The notes below the pieces were generated by a model. That model was not told the origin of the DNA. It saw only the letters and a list, made by a program, of their open reading frames with translations, and ran no database searches. From Cognatundibacterium rivi (GTDB taxonomy: Bacteria > Pseudomonadota > Gammaproteobacteria > Burkholderiales > Burkholderiaceae_D): a stretch of 64,000 nucleotides of DNA. The DNA lies in assembly GCF_018139565.1 (NCBI RefSeq), contig NZ_JAGSPK010000004.1:186001-250000 (forward strand), written 5' to 3'. This document shows positions 34,042 to 43,416 of the stretch, one piece after another. The first letter of the stretch is position 1. The number at the start of each line of letters is the position of its first letter. A program made the translations under genes and the position numbers.

Positions 34042-35400
34042 TTACAGGTCAGTGATGTCTTTATGTGCAGGAACCAAGGCTTTCATCACAGCCCACGCCA
34101 GCAGATAAGCGACGGCACAGAATGAAAACATGATGGTGTAGCCAGTCTGTATGTGTCCGGCTGCTTTGTAGTAATCAAATAACCAGCCACCTGATTTTGA
34201 AATCAATACACCGCCCAGTCCGCCAGCCATGCCGCCGATACCGACCACTGAGGCCACGGCTTTTTTCGGGAACATATCAGAAACCGTCGTGAAGATATTT
34301 GCTGACCACGCTTGATGCGCTGAAGCTCCTATCCCTATCAGTAATACCGGCACCCAGGAGCTGATATAGCCGAACGGTTGCGCCAGCAGTACGACCAGTG
34401 GGAATACGGCGATCAGCAACATTGCCCGCATCCGGCCTGTGTACGGAGCCATGCCTTGCTTCATGAAATAGCTTGGTAACCAGCCGCCACCGATACTGCC
34501 TACCATCGTCATGCTGTAGAGCACGGCAAGAGGAATGACGATTTCGGTCTTCTGCATTTTGTACTGGACTTCCAGATATTTTGGCAGCCAGAACAGGAAA
34601 AACCACCACACGCCATCCGTCATGAATTTGCCGAAGACGAATGCCCATGTCTGGCGATAGCTTAACAATTTGAGCCAGGATGTTTTTTCAGTCGCGACTG
34701 TGTCACTGAGCGGCGCATCGTGTTGCTGAATGTAGTCGAGTTCTGCTTTACCGAGTCGTTTTTGTTTCTCGGGTCTGTCATACAGAATTTCCCACGCGAC
34801 CATCCATGCAAAGCCGATTGCGCCGATAACGATGAAGGCTGTTTGCCAGCCGAATTTTTCGGCAATCCAGGGAACGGTCAGCGGTGCCAGAATCGCACCG
34901 ATATTCGCGCCGGAATTAAAAATGCCGGTTGCGAATGAGCGTTCATGTTTAGGGAAATATTCAGCGGTCGCTTTGATCGCAGCGGGAAAATTACCGGCTT
35001 CACCGAAGGCGAGGACCGCACGTGACAACATAAAGCCTGCAACTGACACTGGCACGACGGCTAAGCCAAGCGTTGCCAGTAAGTTTGATGTTGCTTCACC
35101 GGCGGGAATAGCGTAAGCATGCAATATCGCGCCAATTGACCAGATTGCGATTGCCAGTGTGTAGGCTGCTTTGGTGCCGATTTTATCAATCAGACGACCC
35201 GCAAAAAGCATGGAAATCGCATACACGAACTGAAATACAGCGGTGATATTGGCGTAGTCAGTATTTGACCAGCCGAATTCTTTTGATAAATCCGGCGCCA
35301 GCAGGCTGAGCACCTGACGATCCAGATAATTCACTGTTGTCGCAAAAAACAGCAGTGCGCAAATAGTCCATCGGTATTTGCCGATTTGATTAGAACTCAT
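34042..35400 (-). CDS. exuT: MFS hexuronate transporter (ExuT family)
   Basis: This is an inner-membrane symporter of 452 residues with 12 predicted helices of the anion:cation symporter (ACS) family. The N terminus YRWTICALLFFATTVNYLDR and the loop FGEAGNFPAAIKATAEYFPK are hallmarks of hexuronate and glucarate carriers. A good ribosome-binding site (AGGAGA) precedes the start. Directly upstream lies 2-oxoglutarate-semialdehyde dehydrogenase, directly downstream the lactonase. It brings galacturonate or glucuronate into the cytosol. Glucarate or galactarate as alternative substrates cannot be excluded from sequence. Confidence 0.9.
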   Translation of the reverse strand: MSSNQIGKYRWTICALLFFATTVNYLDRQVLSLLAPDLSKEFGWSNTDYANITAVFQFVYAISMLFAGRLIDKIGTKAAYTLAIAIWSIGAILHAYAIPAGEATSNLLATLGLAVVPVSVAGFMLSRAVLAFGEAGNFPAAIKATAEYFPKHERSFATGIFNSGANIGAILAPLTVPWIAEKFGWQTAFIVIGAIGFAWMVAWEILYDRPEKQKRLGKAELDYIQQHDAPLSDTVATEKTSWLKLLSYRQTWAFVFGKFMTDGVWWFFLFWLPKYLEVQYKMQKTEIVIPLAVLYSMTMVGSIGGGWLPSYFMKQGMAPYTGRMRAMLLIAVFPLVVLLAQPFGYISSWVPVLLIGIGASAHQAWSANIFTTVSDMFPKKAVASVVGIGGMAGGLGGVLISKSGGWLFDYYKAAGHIQTGYTIMFSFCAVAYLLAWAVMKALVPAHKDITDL

Positions 35401-35460
35401 CTGAGTGTCTCCTTGTTACTGTATGTCTACGCACATCTGTTTCGTGTGCTTGGTATACCG

Positions 35461-35495
35461 AAAACTCCCCTTGGCAGCGTTGCGGCAAAGGGGAG
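35461..35495 (-). terminator. Terminator between KGSADH and exuT
   Basis: On the minus strand CTCCCCTT and AAGGGGAG pair around a 15-base loop and are followed by TTTT. The palindrome TTGGTATACCGAA at 35450-35462 overlaps its distal end and could be a regulator site for exuT. Confidence 0.7.
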
Positions 35496-35503
35496 CGATC
35501 ATA

Positions 35504-37078
35504 TTAATTTTTCAGACTGCCGTCGACCATTCTTGTGAGTTTCCACGGATTTTCATCGCTGAGCGCTGGCGGCAAAAGCTCAGACGGAATCGCCTGATAG
35601 CAAACCGGGCGCAGGAAGCGATCAATTGCCGTCGCACCGACAGACGTACTGCGACTGTTCGATGTTGACGGGAATGGGCCGCCATGCACCATTGCGTGGG
35701 CGACTTCAACACCGGTTGGGAAGCCGTTGAACAAGATGCGTCCGGCTTTCTTTTCCAGACTCGTCAATAATGCGCGTGCTGCGACATGGTCGTCTGGCGC
35801 CGTATGAACGGTTGCAGTTAACTGGCCTTCCAGTTCTTTTGTGACGGCCAGCATTTGTGGCAAATCGTCACACAGGATGACTACTGAAGACGGGCCGAAT
35901 ACTTCTTCCTGCAATGCTGGTGTCTTCAGAAAATCGCTGGCTTCACACACCGATAACATCGCTTGCGCTGCATTTGGTGTGGCTGCTGGCTGACCTTTGG
36001 CTGCGATCTGGACGTTGTTCAATTCAGTAATTTTCGCGCAGCCGCTCTGATATGCACCATGAATGCCAGGTGTCAGCATGGTTGTTGCTGGTTTGCCTTC
36101 GAGTGCCAGTTTTGCTGCCGCGATAAATTGTTCTGCTGCCGGTGATTTTTGCATCAGCACCAGACCAGGGTTAGTACAGAATTGGCCAGCGCCCATCACC
36201 AGTGAATCGACAAACTGGCTTGCCAGTGTGCCGGCTTTTTCTTCCAATACAGCAGGTAACAGATACACAGGGTTGATGCTGCTCATCTCTGCATAGACTG
36301 GAATAGGTTCTTTGCGTTCGTTGGCTGTTTTCACTAATGCGAGACCGCCATTACGCGAGCCAGTAAATCCGACTGCCTGAATGACAGGATGCGCAACCAG
36401 TTTTTGTCCGACTGCCGCACCCGCGCCTATCAGCATGGAAAACACACCTTCCGGCATTTGCGAACGGATCACTGCTTGCTGGATTGCAGAGCCTACGAGT
36501 TCTGATGTGCCCAGATGCGCATTGTGCGCTTTAACGATAACCGGGCAACCGGCCGCCAGTGCTGACGCGGTGTCGCCACCGGCAACGGAGAATGCTAAAG
36601 GAAAATTACTGGCACCAAAGACGGCAACCGGACCCAGCGCGATTTTTTGCATACGCAAGTCTGGGCGCGGCGGTGTCCGTTCTGGCAATGCTGAGTCCAG
36701 CGTTGCTTGCAGGTAGTGGCCATCACGCAAAACTTTTGCAAACAGCTTCAACTGATTCACGGTACGACCACGTTCGCCTTCCAGACGGACAACTGGCAGA
36801 CCAGTTTCGGCATGCGCTCTTTCGATCAGTGCCGGACCCAGAGCCATAATGCCATCGGCGATTGCTTCCAGAAATGCAGCGCGTTGTTCCAGTGATGTCA
36901 GGCGATAGGCGTCAAATGCTTGTTCAGCCAATTCACATGCGCGGTTGACCTCGGCTTCTGAGGCGTAACCGAACAATGGTTCCAATTGTTCGTTGGTGGC
37001 TGGATTGATTGCACGGGTGCCGCCAGATTGCCCCATGACACGCTGATTTCCTATCAGCATTTGTCCTGAAATTTCCAT
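35504..37078 (-). CDS. 2-oxoglutarate semialdehyde (2,5-dioxopentanoate) dehydrogenase
   Basis: This is a cytosolic NAD(P)-dependent aldehyde dehydrogenase of 524 residues that catalyses the last step of the oxidative uronate pathway, giving 2-oxoglutarate. The aldehyde dehydrogenase fold shows FGASNFPLAFSVAGGDTAS, the general base Glu264 in VYAEMSSINP and the nucleophile Cys301 in GAGQFCTNPG. These motifs are those of the KGSADH branch rather than general aldehyde dehydrogenases. It lies downstream of kdgD, whose product is its substrate, with a hairpin between them. Confidence 0.92.
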   Translation of the reverse strand: MEISGQMLIGNQRVMGQSGGTRAINPATNEQLEPLFGYASEAEVNRACELAEQAFDAYRLTSLEQRAAFLEAIADGIMALGPALIERAHAETGLPVVRLEGERGRTVNQLKLFAKVLRDGHYLQATLDSALPERTPPRPDLRMQKIALGPVAVFGASNFPLAFSVAGGDTASALAAGCPVIVKAHNAHLGTSELVGSAIQQAVIRSQMPEGVFSMLIGAGAAVGQKLVAHPVIQAVGFTGSRNGGLALVKTANERKEPIPVYAEMSSINPVYLLPAVLEEKAGTLASQFVDSLVMGAGQFCTNPGLVLMQKSPAAEQFIAAAKLALEGKPATTMLTPGIHGAYQSGCAKITELNNVQIAAKGQPAATPNAAQAMLSVCEASDFLKTPALQEEVFGPSSVVILCDDLPQMLAVTKELEGQLTATVHTAPDDHVAARALLTSLEKKAGRILFNGFPTGVEVAHAMVHGGPFPSTSNSRSTSVGATAIDRFLRPVCYQAIPSELLPPALSDENPWKLTRMVDGSLKN

Positions 37079-37094
37079 CTTTATTTCTCCGGTG

Positions 37095-37124
37095 CAGGTG
37101 GTTGTTTAGCGCAATAACCACCTG
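37095..37124 (-). other. Intercistronic hairpin between kdgD and KGSADH genes
   Basis: The perfect 9-base arms CAGGTGGTT and AACCACCTG have a 12-base loop, with no T-run following on the minus strand. It is more likely an RNA-processing or stability element, or a partial attenuator, than a full terminator. Confidence 0.6.
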
Positions 37125-37167
37125 AAAACGTTACATTGACAATACGGGTGATCTTAACGATCGCCGT

Positions 37168-38079
37168 TTATTGCGCGCCTTGCTTGACGATCAGTTCGCG
37201 CAGCATTTCATCTTCGGCTGCCGTCAGATCAGTCAACGGTGCGCGAACTGGGCCTGCGCTATGACCGACCAGACGCGCACCTGCTTTCACAATACTGACT
37301 GCATAACCTGATTTACGGTTACGGATATCCAGATAAGGCAGGAAGAATTCGTCGATCAGGCGATTGGTTGTTGCATGATCATCTTTGGCAACCGCGTGGT
37401 AAAAGTCCATCGCCAGTTTCGGTACAAAGTTAAATACCGCAGAAGAATACACCGGCACGCCTAAGGCTTTGTAAGCCGCAGCATATACTTCGGCTGTTGG
37501 CAAACCACCCAGATAAGTCAGGCGGTCACCAAGACGGCGCCAGATAGAAACCATCAGTTCGATATCGCCGATACCGTCTTTGAAACCAATCAGGTTAGGG
37601 CAGCGTGCTGCCAGAATTTCAAGCGAATTTGCCGTTAAGCGGCAGATGCCACGGTTGTATACCACAACACCAAAGCTGACCGATTTACAAACTTCTTCAA
37701 TATGCGCAATCAGGCCGTCTTGACTGGCTTCAGTCAGGTAATGCGGCAACAACAAAATGCCGTCTGCACCCAGACGCTCAGCTTCTTGTGCGTAAGCGAT
37801 TGCGACGCGGGTAGGGCCGCCGGCACCGGCCAGAATCGGCACTTTGCCGCGGCATGTGTCAACCGCGACCTTAATGACGCTACTGTATTCGGAGGATGTC
37901 AGTGAGAAAAATTCGCCCGTACCGCCGGCGGCAAACAAAGCACTCGCGCCATAAGGTGCCAGCCAGTCCAGACGATCTGCATAGGTTTTGGCATTGAAGT
38001 CGCCATTTGCGTCAAAGTCTGTCAGAGGAAAAGACAGAAGGCCGGAAGAGAGGATTTTTTTCAGTTCTTGTGGGTGCAT
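37168..38079 (-). CDS. kdgD: 5-dehydro-4-deoxyglucarate dehydratase
   Basis: This cytosolic enzyme of 303 residues dehydrates and decarboxylates 5-keto-4-deoxyglucarate to 2-oxoglutarate semialdehyde. It is a TIM-barrel of the DapA/NAL superfamily. The GGTGEFFSL substrate loop lies at 52-60, Tyr141 in VVVYNRG, and the Schiff-base Lys167 in [10 protein letters not shown]. The start at 38079 is chosen because GGAG precedes it and because the upstream frame reads through an operator. It heads the run kdgD, KGSADH, exuT, lactonase. The TACGACATCGTA palindrome lies 90 bases upstream. Confidence 0.94.
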   Translation of the reverse strand: MHPQELKKILSSGLLSFPLTDFDANGDFNAKTYADRLDWLAPYGASALFAAGGTGEFFSLTSSEYSSVIKVAVDTCRGKVPILAGAGGPTRVAIAYAQEAERLGADGILLLPHYLTEASQDGLIAHIEEVCKSVSFGVVVYNRGICRLTANSLEILAARCPNLIGFKDGIGDIELMVSIWRRLGDRLTYLGGLPTAEVYAAAYKALGVPVYSSAVFNFVPKLAMDFYHAVAKDDHATTNRLIDEFFLPYLDIRNRKSGYAVSIVKAGARLVGHSAGPVRAPLTDLTAAEDEMLRELIVKQGAQ

Positions 38080-38168
38080 GATGTCTCCAAAAGTAAGCGT
38101 CTGGTAATCGGTTTCACCAGAATCATTAAGGTAAATAAAGGTCTGGAAATTTAAATTCAAAAATACAT

Positions 38169-38187
38169 GTACGACATCGTACAACTG
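38169..38187. promoter_or_regulatory. GntR operator in the kdgD promoter region
   Basis: TGTACGACATCGTACAACT has the inner palindrome TACGA-CA-TCGTA extended to TGTACGAnnTCGTACA. The same core occurs upstream of the GntR gene (39248) and, degenerate, upstream of the porin (32922). Confidence 0.7.
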
Positions 38188-38436
38188 ATTTTATGTTGAT
38201 GCAACACTGAATATTCATAAAGTGCATTTACCGTTTGCTCAGGTAGTTTTCTTTCGAGGGGATGGCCTTGCTGATGCGGTGCGGCAGTCAGGCATGCTGC
38301 TGAACACGTCCGGGATTTTTATCGTCAGCGAGATTGATTTGCTGTGTGCACGATGTGGTCAGCGCAGGCCGGTCACTTTGACCAGCCATTATTGCCGATG
38401 TACAGCAGACTGCTATTTTTGTATTGCGAAGAATTG

Positions 38437-39183
38437 CTACTGATCAGTTTCAAACTTCTGTTGCGCGAGACGCAAACGTTCGCGGCTATTGCTAAGGTGA
38501 GTGCGCATAGCGGCGCGGGCAGCTTCGGAGTCTTTGCGTAAGATCGCATCGTGTATATCTTCATGCTCACGATTGACCCGCTCCAGATAACTGTTGCTGG
38601 CTTCATCGCTCAGCGCGGCGGAATCCAGGCGCGCACGCGGAATCAGTGTGCTGCCGAGGTCAGAAAGGATATCGACGAAATAGCGATTGCCAGTGGCCTG
38701 TGCAATCAACTGGTGGAAGCGCATATCTGCGTTCACCGATTCTGAATCCCGCTGCACACGTCCCAGAATATCTTTTAGTGCCAGACTGAGTTCTGCCATT
38801 TGTGCGTCGGTGCGCCGTAACGCTGCCAGCCATGCAGCCTCGGTTTCGAGGCTGATACGCAACTCCAGAATATCGAGAACGTCACGTACCGTCACGATAG
38901 CTTCTTTATGCAGGCTCAGCGGATTACTGGGCGGCTCCTGAATGAAGGTGCCGATACCGTGACGTGTCTGCACCAAGCCTCCCGCTTGTAAGTGGGAAAT
39001 TGCTTCCCGAACCACAGTGCGGCTGACCTCGTATAATTCCATGATGGCAGATTCGGTCGGTAATTTATCTCCCGGTTTTAAAGCGCCGCTGCGAATTTTT
39101 TCGGTGATATTTTCTGCCAGACTTTGCGAGAGGCTCTTATGTTTTCTTCTGGTGTTATTGGGAAATAAGGCTGATTTTTCCAT
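38437..39183 (-). CDS. GntR/FadR-family regulator of the kdgD operon
   Basis: This is a DNA-binding regulator of 248 residues. The winged helix (about 18-90) has PGDKLPTESAIMELYEVSRT and VVREAISHLQAGGLVQTRHG. The C-terminal FCD domain has the metal histidines in DMRFHQLIAQATGN and NREHEDIHDAI. It is encoded upstream of kdgD on the same strand. A perfect TTATACGATGTCGTATAA palindrome lies in its own promoter region and a like one before kdgD, so it probably controls itself, the kdgD run and perhaps the porin. The likely signal is a sugar acid; which one is unknown. Confidence 0.88.
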   Translation of the reverse strand: MEKSALFPNNTRRKHKSLSQSLAENITEKIRSGALKPGDKLPTESAIMELYEVSRTVVREAISHLQAGGLVQTRHGIGTFIQEPPSNPLSLHKEAIVTVRDVLDILELRISLETEAAWLAALRRTDAQMAELSLALKDILGRVQRDSESVNADMRFHQLIAQATGNRYFVDILSDLGSTLIPRARLDSAALSDEASNSYLERVNREHEDIHDAILRKDSEAARAAMRTHLSNSRERLRLAQQKFETDQ

Positions 39184-39247
39184 CGCAGTATCTATTCGCC
39201 GTAGAGATGATTTTGGCGCGATTGTATAGGAAAACGTCTGTTAAATG

Positions 39248-39265
39248 TTATACGATGTCGTATAA
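39248..39265. promoter_or_regulatory. GntR operator in its own promoter region (perfect palindrome)
   Basis: TTATACGATGTCGTATAA is symmetric except at the two central bases. It lies 65 bases upstream of the regulator's start codon and 48 upstream of the divergent mutarotase gene, so it can act on both. Confidence 0.72.
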
Positions 39266-39312
39266 ATGGCGACGTTGTAAGTAAATTGATCAAAATTAAT
39301 CAAAATTAGTCG

Positions 39313-40158
39313 ATGATGAACAACATTAAAAAAACAAATGCAGACTGGATAGAGTTGCATACCAAAAATCATGCGCGATGCAGTATCCGTGTACAAGGCG
39401 CACATATTGCGTCCTGGTCACCTGCCGGACGCGATGAGCAGTTATTTATGAGTCGTCTTTCTTCTCCGGATCAGAGTCAGCCTTTGCGTGGCGGCATTCC
39501 TGTCATATTTCCCCAGTTTGCTGACTTGGGGTCTTTACCCAAGCATGGCTTTGCCCGTACGGCAATGTGGCGGCTTGAGGATGTGCAGCAGAACGACGAT
39601 GTGGCAAGCGCAACGCTGGTGTTGACGGATACCCCTGAAAGCAGGGAGCTTTGGCCGTATTCGTTTACTGCAACGATACGCATCACCTTAACCGACCAGA
39701 CCTTGCAGGTCGATTGGCAAGTGAGGAATGAAGGCGTGCAGACGATGTCTTTTCAGGCGGCTCTGCACACCTATTTTCGCGTCGCAGACGGGCAATATGC
39801 GACGATACAAGGGCTGGCTGACAGCCCCAGTTACAGCAAATTAACGCAGGAAAAGGCGGCGGCAAGCCGGGTCGAGCAACTGATAATAAAAAATGCGATC
39901 GACAGCATTTATGCGCAAACACCAGACCATCTGAGTTTGCAGACCGGTCTTGGCGAGCTGCAAATAGACAAACATGGTTTTCCCGATGCTGTCGTATGGA
40001 CTCCCTGGGATGAGGGCGCGCGGCAAATTGCCGATCTCGCCGATGACGAAGGGCGTGCGTTTATCTGTGTTGAGGCCGCTTGCGTCAATGTTCCCGTTAC
40101 GCTGTCGCCACAGCACTGCTGGAACGGTAGTATGAAGCTGGAATGCTCAGAGGAATAA
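39313..40158 (+). CDS. Aldose 1-epimerase-like mutarotase (D-hexose-6-phosphate mutarotase family)
   Basis: This is a cytosolic beta-sandwich of 281 residues that interconverts sugar anomers. The family motifs PLRGGIPVIFPQF and HGFARTAMW (catalytic histidine), FQAALHTYFRV (second histidine) and FICVEAA (catalytic glutamate) are present. It resembles E. coli YeaD. Because it diverges from the FadR-type regulator across a shared operator, it may act as a mutarotase for galacturonate here, providing the anomer used by uronate dehydrogenase. That substrate is inference. A second ATG at 39316 is equally possible as start. Confidence 0.82.
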   Translation: MMNNIKKTNADWIELHTKNHARCSIRVQGAHIASWSPAGRDEQLFMSRLSSPDQSQPLRGGIPVIFPQFADLGSLPKHGFARTAMWRLEDVQQNDDVASATLVLTDTPESRELWPYSFTATIRITLTDQTLQVDWQVRNEGVQTMSFQAALHTYFRVADGQYATIQGLADSPSYSKLTQEKAAASRVEQLIIKNAIDSIYAQTPDHLSLQTGLGELQIDKHGFPDAVVWTPWDEGARQIADLADDEGRAFICVEAACVNVPVTLSPQHCWNGSMKLECSEE

Positions 40159-40299
40159 GCTTGCGGTGAGGAATTGCATTGCTTGGATAATCAGCGCCCG
40201 AATTGGGAAAACGACCAAAGCAAAACAATGGCGTAAAGAGATAGTATTCATGGCGTGTGGAGCATGTCATAGCTCTCACCACCTAAGCGTGGCACAAAC

Positions 40300-41055
40300 T
40301 TACGCCATCAATCCATCCCACAACAGTTTGACGCCGGAAAGCCCGAGCGCTGCGGTTGCGAACAGATAAAAAGGGCGTTCCGGGATGCGCTGTAACAAAC
40401 GCATACCTATCCACACGCCGACGGGTACCAGCGGCAGCATTAAGGCTGACATTGTCAGTGTGTCGATGCTGAACAGGCCGAGTGCGATGTAAAAAGGTAG
40501 TTTCGCGAGGTTGATCACGGAAAAGAAAAAGACCGTGGTCGCAACAAAGGTTTCGCGCGGCTGCCGCCATGACAGCAGATAGATCATTACCGGTGGCCCA
40601 CCGGCATGCGCCAGCGTACTGGTAAAGCCCGCGCCGACGCCGCTGAACCAGCCAAAAATACGTGGCGGACGTTGTTCCGTTGTTGCCTGACCGCGATGGC
40701 GCAGCAGCCGGTCGAGAGTAAAACCGACGGCGATCAGTCCTATCAGGCCTTTCACTAACTGATCGGACATGACGCCAAATGCCAGCGTTCCCAGCACGAT
40801 GCCAACGATGGCGCCCGGTATCAGCACTTTCAGATCGCGCCAGTCGGCTTTGCCGCTCCAGGCGCGTATGCCGACCATATCCATCGCGATCAGGATGGGC
40901 AGCATCACTGCTGCTGCGTTACGCGGTGAAATCCACAGCGAAAGAAACGGCACGGCTAACCCGCCCAATGCACCGCCCAGCCCTGATTTAGAAATTCCGG
41001 TAATCAGCACGGCAAAGGCGGCAACCAGCCAGCCGGCGGTATTCATGTGCTCCAT
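40300..41055 (-). CDS. TauE/SafE (TSUP) family permease
   Basis: This is an inner-membrane protein of 251 residues with about eight hydrophobic helices. It carries the family repeats around GISKSGLGGALGGLAVPFL (near residue 20) and GAGFTSTLAHAGGPPVMIYLL (near 155). Members export or import sulfur-containing or organic anions such as sulfite, sulfoacetate or taurine; the substrate here is not clear. It starts 9 bases after nrdR and is likely in the same transcript. The second ATG (41046) has GGAG just before it and could be the true start. Confidence 0.85.
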   Translation of the reverse strand: MEHMNTAGWLVAAFAVLITGISKSGLGGALGGLAVPFLSLWISPRNAAAVMLPILIAMDMVGIRAWSGKADWRDLKVLIPGAIVGIVLGTLAFGVMSDQLVKGLIGLIAVGFTLDRLLRHRGQATTEQRPPRIFGWFSGVGAGFTSTLAHAGGPPVMIYLLSWRQPRETFVATTVFFFSVINLAKLPFYIALGLFSIDTLTMSALMLPLVPVGVWIGMRLLQRIPERPFYLFATAALGLSGVKLLWDGLMA

Positions 41056-41064
41056 GCTGCTGAC

Positions 41065-41535
41065 TTATTTTTTTGAGGGTTTGTTCTCGACATTCACTTC
41101 TTGTATCGCCTCGGCGAATTCAGAGATGTCTTTAAAACTTTTGTAGACCGAAGCAAAACGAATGTAGGCGATTTTATCGAGACGTTTTAATTCATGCATG
41201 ACCAGTTCACCCAGATGTACCGACATAATTTCCCGTTCGCCACTGGAGAGTAATTTTTCTTCTATGCGTTGAATGGCGCTGTCTATCGCTTCCGCAGATA
41301 CCGGACGTTTGCGCAGCGCAAGCATGAAACTGGCGCGCAGTTTATTCGATTCATATTCGGTGCGGCTGCCATTTTTCTTGACGATGACGGGCATCACCAG
41401 TTCCACCCGCTCATATGTGGTGAAGCGCTTATCGCAATCTGCGCAGCGACGACGACGACGGATAACATTGCCTTCTTCGGAAACACGCGTATCGACGACC
41501 TGAGTATCAATATGATGGCAGTAAGGACATTTCAT
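41065..41535 (-). CDS. nrdR: Transcriptional repressor NrdR
   Basis: This is a nucleotide-sensing repressor of ribonucleotide reductase genes, with 156 residues. The N-terminal zinc ribbon has the four cysteines in CPYCHH and CADCDKRF. The ATP-cone domain begins near residue 49 ([17 protein letters not shown]). The gene follows glyA on the same strand, a very common order in proteobacteria, but here a strong terminator lies between them. Confidence 0.96.
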   Translation of the reverse strand: MKCPYCHHIDTQVVDTRVSEEGNVIRRRRRCADCDKRFTTYERVELVMPVIVKKNGSRTEYESNKLRASFMLALRKRPVSAEAIDSAIQRIEEKLLSSGEREIMSVHLGELVMHELKRLDKIAYIRFASVYKSFKDISEFAEAIQEVNVENKPSKK

Positions 41536-41588
41536 GAATAGAGCCGTAGTGGTTGAGCTTCGCTGTCAGACAGCGATAAAGCGACAAT

Positions 41589-41620
41589 TAAAAAAACGCC
41601 ACTCAGCAGAGTGGCGTTTT
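41589..41620 (-). terminator. Terminator of glyA
   Basis: The arms ACGCCACTC and GAGTGGCGT around TGCT are flanked by A/T runs on both sides, giving a seven-base T-run on the minus strand after the glyA stop. It may be partly bypassed to express nrdR. Confidence 0.88.
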
Positions 41621-41635
41621 GATGATGACCAGAAT

Positions 41636-42886
41636 TTACTTCGCGTACACAGGGAAAGCGCTGGTCAGTTTTTTCACTTCTGCTTTGACGCGTTCTATCG
41701 TTGCCGCATCGTTAGGATTATCTAGCACGTCCGCGATCAGATGACCAACTTTAATCGCCTCCGCTTCTTTGAAGCCGCGGGTAGTGAATGCCGGGCTACC
41801 CAGACGGATACCGGAAGTGACCATCGGTTTTTGCGGGTCGTTAGGGATACCGTTTTTGTTGCAAGTCATGTGTGCAGAACCCAGAATTGCTTCGGCTTCT
41901 TTACCAGTCAGACCTTTAGGACGCAGATCCACCAGCATCACATGCGATTCAGTGTGGCCGGAGACGATGCGCAGACCGCGTTCTGTCAGTGTCTGTGCCA
42001 GAGCAGCCGCATTTTTGATAACTTGTTGCTGATATTCTTTGAATTCTGGTGACAATGCTTCTTTGAATGCAACCGCTTTACCGGCGATCACATGCATCAG
42101 CGGGCCGCCCTGAATACCAGGGAAAATTGATGAGTTGATTTTCTTCGCGATCGCTTCGTCATTGCTCAGAATGATGCCGCCGCGTGGGCCGCGCAGACTC
42201 TTATGCGTGGTGGAAGTGACGACGTCAGCAAACGGCACCGGATTCGGATACACGCCCGCAGCGATCAGACCCGCATAGTGCGCCATATCGACCATGAAAT
42301 ACGCGCCGACTTCTTTGGCGATTTTACCGAAACGTTCAAAATCAATACGCAGCGCAAATGCAGAGGCACCGGCGATGATCAGTTTAGGTTTAGTTTCGCG
42401 CGCCAGTTTTTCCATCGCGTCGTAATCGATGTCTTCCTGTGCGTTCAGGCCATAAGACACGACATTGAACCATTTGCCTGACATATTCAGCGGCATGCCG
42501 TGTGTCAGGTGGCCGCCTTCAGCGAGGCTCATGCCCATGATGGTGTCGCCCGGATTCAATAACGCAAAAAATACGCCCTGATTCGCTTGTGAGCCAGAGT
42601 TTGGCTGCACGTTGGCGAAGTTGCAGCCGAACAGTTGTTTCAGGCGGTCAATCGCCAGTTGTTCGACGACATCCACGTGTTCGCAGCCGCCGTAGTAACG
42701 TTTGCCAGGATAGCCTTCGGCATATTTGTTGGTCAGCTGCGAGCCTTGTGCTTCCATCACGGCTGGCGAAGTGTAGTTTTCAGAAGCGATCAGCTCGATG
42801 TGATCTTCCTGACGCTGATTTTCTAATTGTATCGTCGCGAACAATTCGGGATCGATATTGGCGAGCGTATGGTTTTTTGCAAACAT
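41636..42886 (-). CDS. glyA: Serine hydroxymethyltransferase
   Basis: This cytosolic PLP enzyme of 416 residues converts serine and tetrahydrofolate to glycine and methylene-THF. The PLP lysine is in [13 protein letters not shown] near residue 230. The N terminus has [21 protein letters not shown] and [15 protein letters not shown]. Length is typical. Its long leader contains a ZTP riboswitch, which ties expression to the purine intermediate that builds up when 10-formyl-THF is short. Confidence 0.97.
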   Translation of the reverse strand: MFAKNHTLANIDPELFATIQLENQRQEDHIELIASENYTSPAVMEAQGSQLTNKYAEGYPGKRYYGGCEHVDVVEQLAIDRLKQLFGCNFANVQPNSGSQANQGVFFALLNPGDTIMGMSLAEGGHLTHGMPLNMSGKWFNVVSYGLNAQEDIDYDAMEKLARETKPKLIIAGASAFALRIDFERFGKIAKEVGAYFMVDMAHYAGLIAAGVYPNPVPFADVVTSTTHKSLRGPRGGIILSNDEAIAKKINSSIFPGIQGGPLMHVIAGKAVAFKEALSPEFKEYQQQVIKNAAALAQTLTERGLRIVSGHTESHVMLVDLRPKGLTGKEAEAILGSAHMTCNKNGIPNDPQKPMVTSGIRLGSPAFTTRGFKEAEAIKVGHLIADVLDNPNDAATIERVKAEVKKLTSAFPVYAK

Positions 42887-43034
42887 GGTTTTCCTGACTA
42901 TCGTGAGAGTGAGTTAAATAAGTGAATTCAACAAGCGCATTAAACTGATTAAGTAAACGAGATTGGAGATTAACTTCAATGAGGTGTCAGTCTGACGCGG
43001 ACGAAGAGAGGCAGCCTCATTACTTTTACCATCA

Positions 43035-43162
43035 GGCTACCCAGGCGCACGGCTGGGATCACGGAACACAGTAACCCCGACATCTCACGCTTCCCGATGG
43101 ATCTCCATCTTTTGCTGTTGCCCGTAGCAGGAACAACCGCAATTTCGCCAGTCACGTGAGAC
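43035..43162 (-). ncRNA. ZTP (pfl) riboswitch in the glyA leader
   Basis: On the minus strand the 5' part reads CACGTGACTGGCGAA. A GATGG/CCATC hairpin follows, then CGGGAAGCGTGAGA, whose GTGAGA closes the P1 stem with TCTCAC at the 5' end. The 3' half carries the conserved CCGTGCGCCTGGGTA. These are the two conserved halves of the pfl motif that binds ZTP/ZMP. A hairpin GGTAGCC/GGCTGCC (43010-43041) overlaps the 3' end and could be the expression platform. It lies about 150 bases before glyA, a known target class for this riboswitch. The rest of the 530-base gap up to 43416 shows no gene. Confidence 0.9.
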
Positions 43163-43416
43163 AAAATGGTGCTGAGATTTTACGTGATGCGCTTTGAATG
43201 GGCAAGCCACACATCAGTGCATGACAGATATGGTTATTTTGCTAAAAAATAACTGCTTTCGTTTTAGTTCCGACCTGTCCGCTCTGACCTGTATCGCAAA
43301 AGCCCTTAGAATAGACACCTGACAGATATTTGTTTCCGGCGAGAGCAAACGCGGCAACCAAGGCAAACGCGGCAAACAAGCGCATTTTTTTATTCAACGG
43401 CATAAAGGATTTCAGC

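Noticed and set aside
35450-35462. TTGGTATACCGAA as a third site of a GntR operator set
   Set aside because: It is palindromic but matches neither the TGGTCnGACCA nor the TACGAnnTCGTA motif, and it overlaps a terminator, so it is not listed as an operator.
43010-43162. Cobalamin riboswitch upstream of glyA
   Set aside because: GGGAAGCG and an ACTGT-like stretch first suggested a B12 box, but the order of elements and the CGCCTGGG half fit the ZTP (pfl) motif instead.
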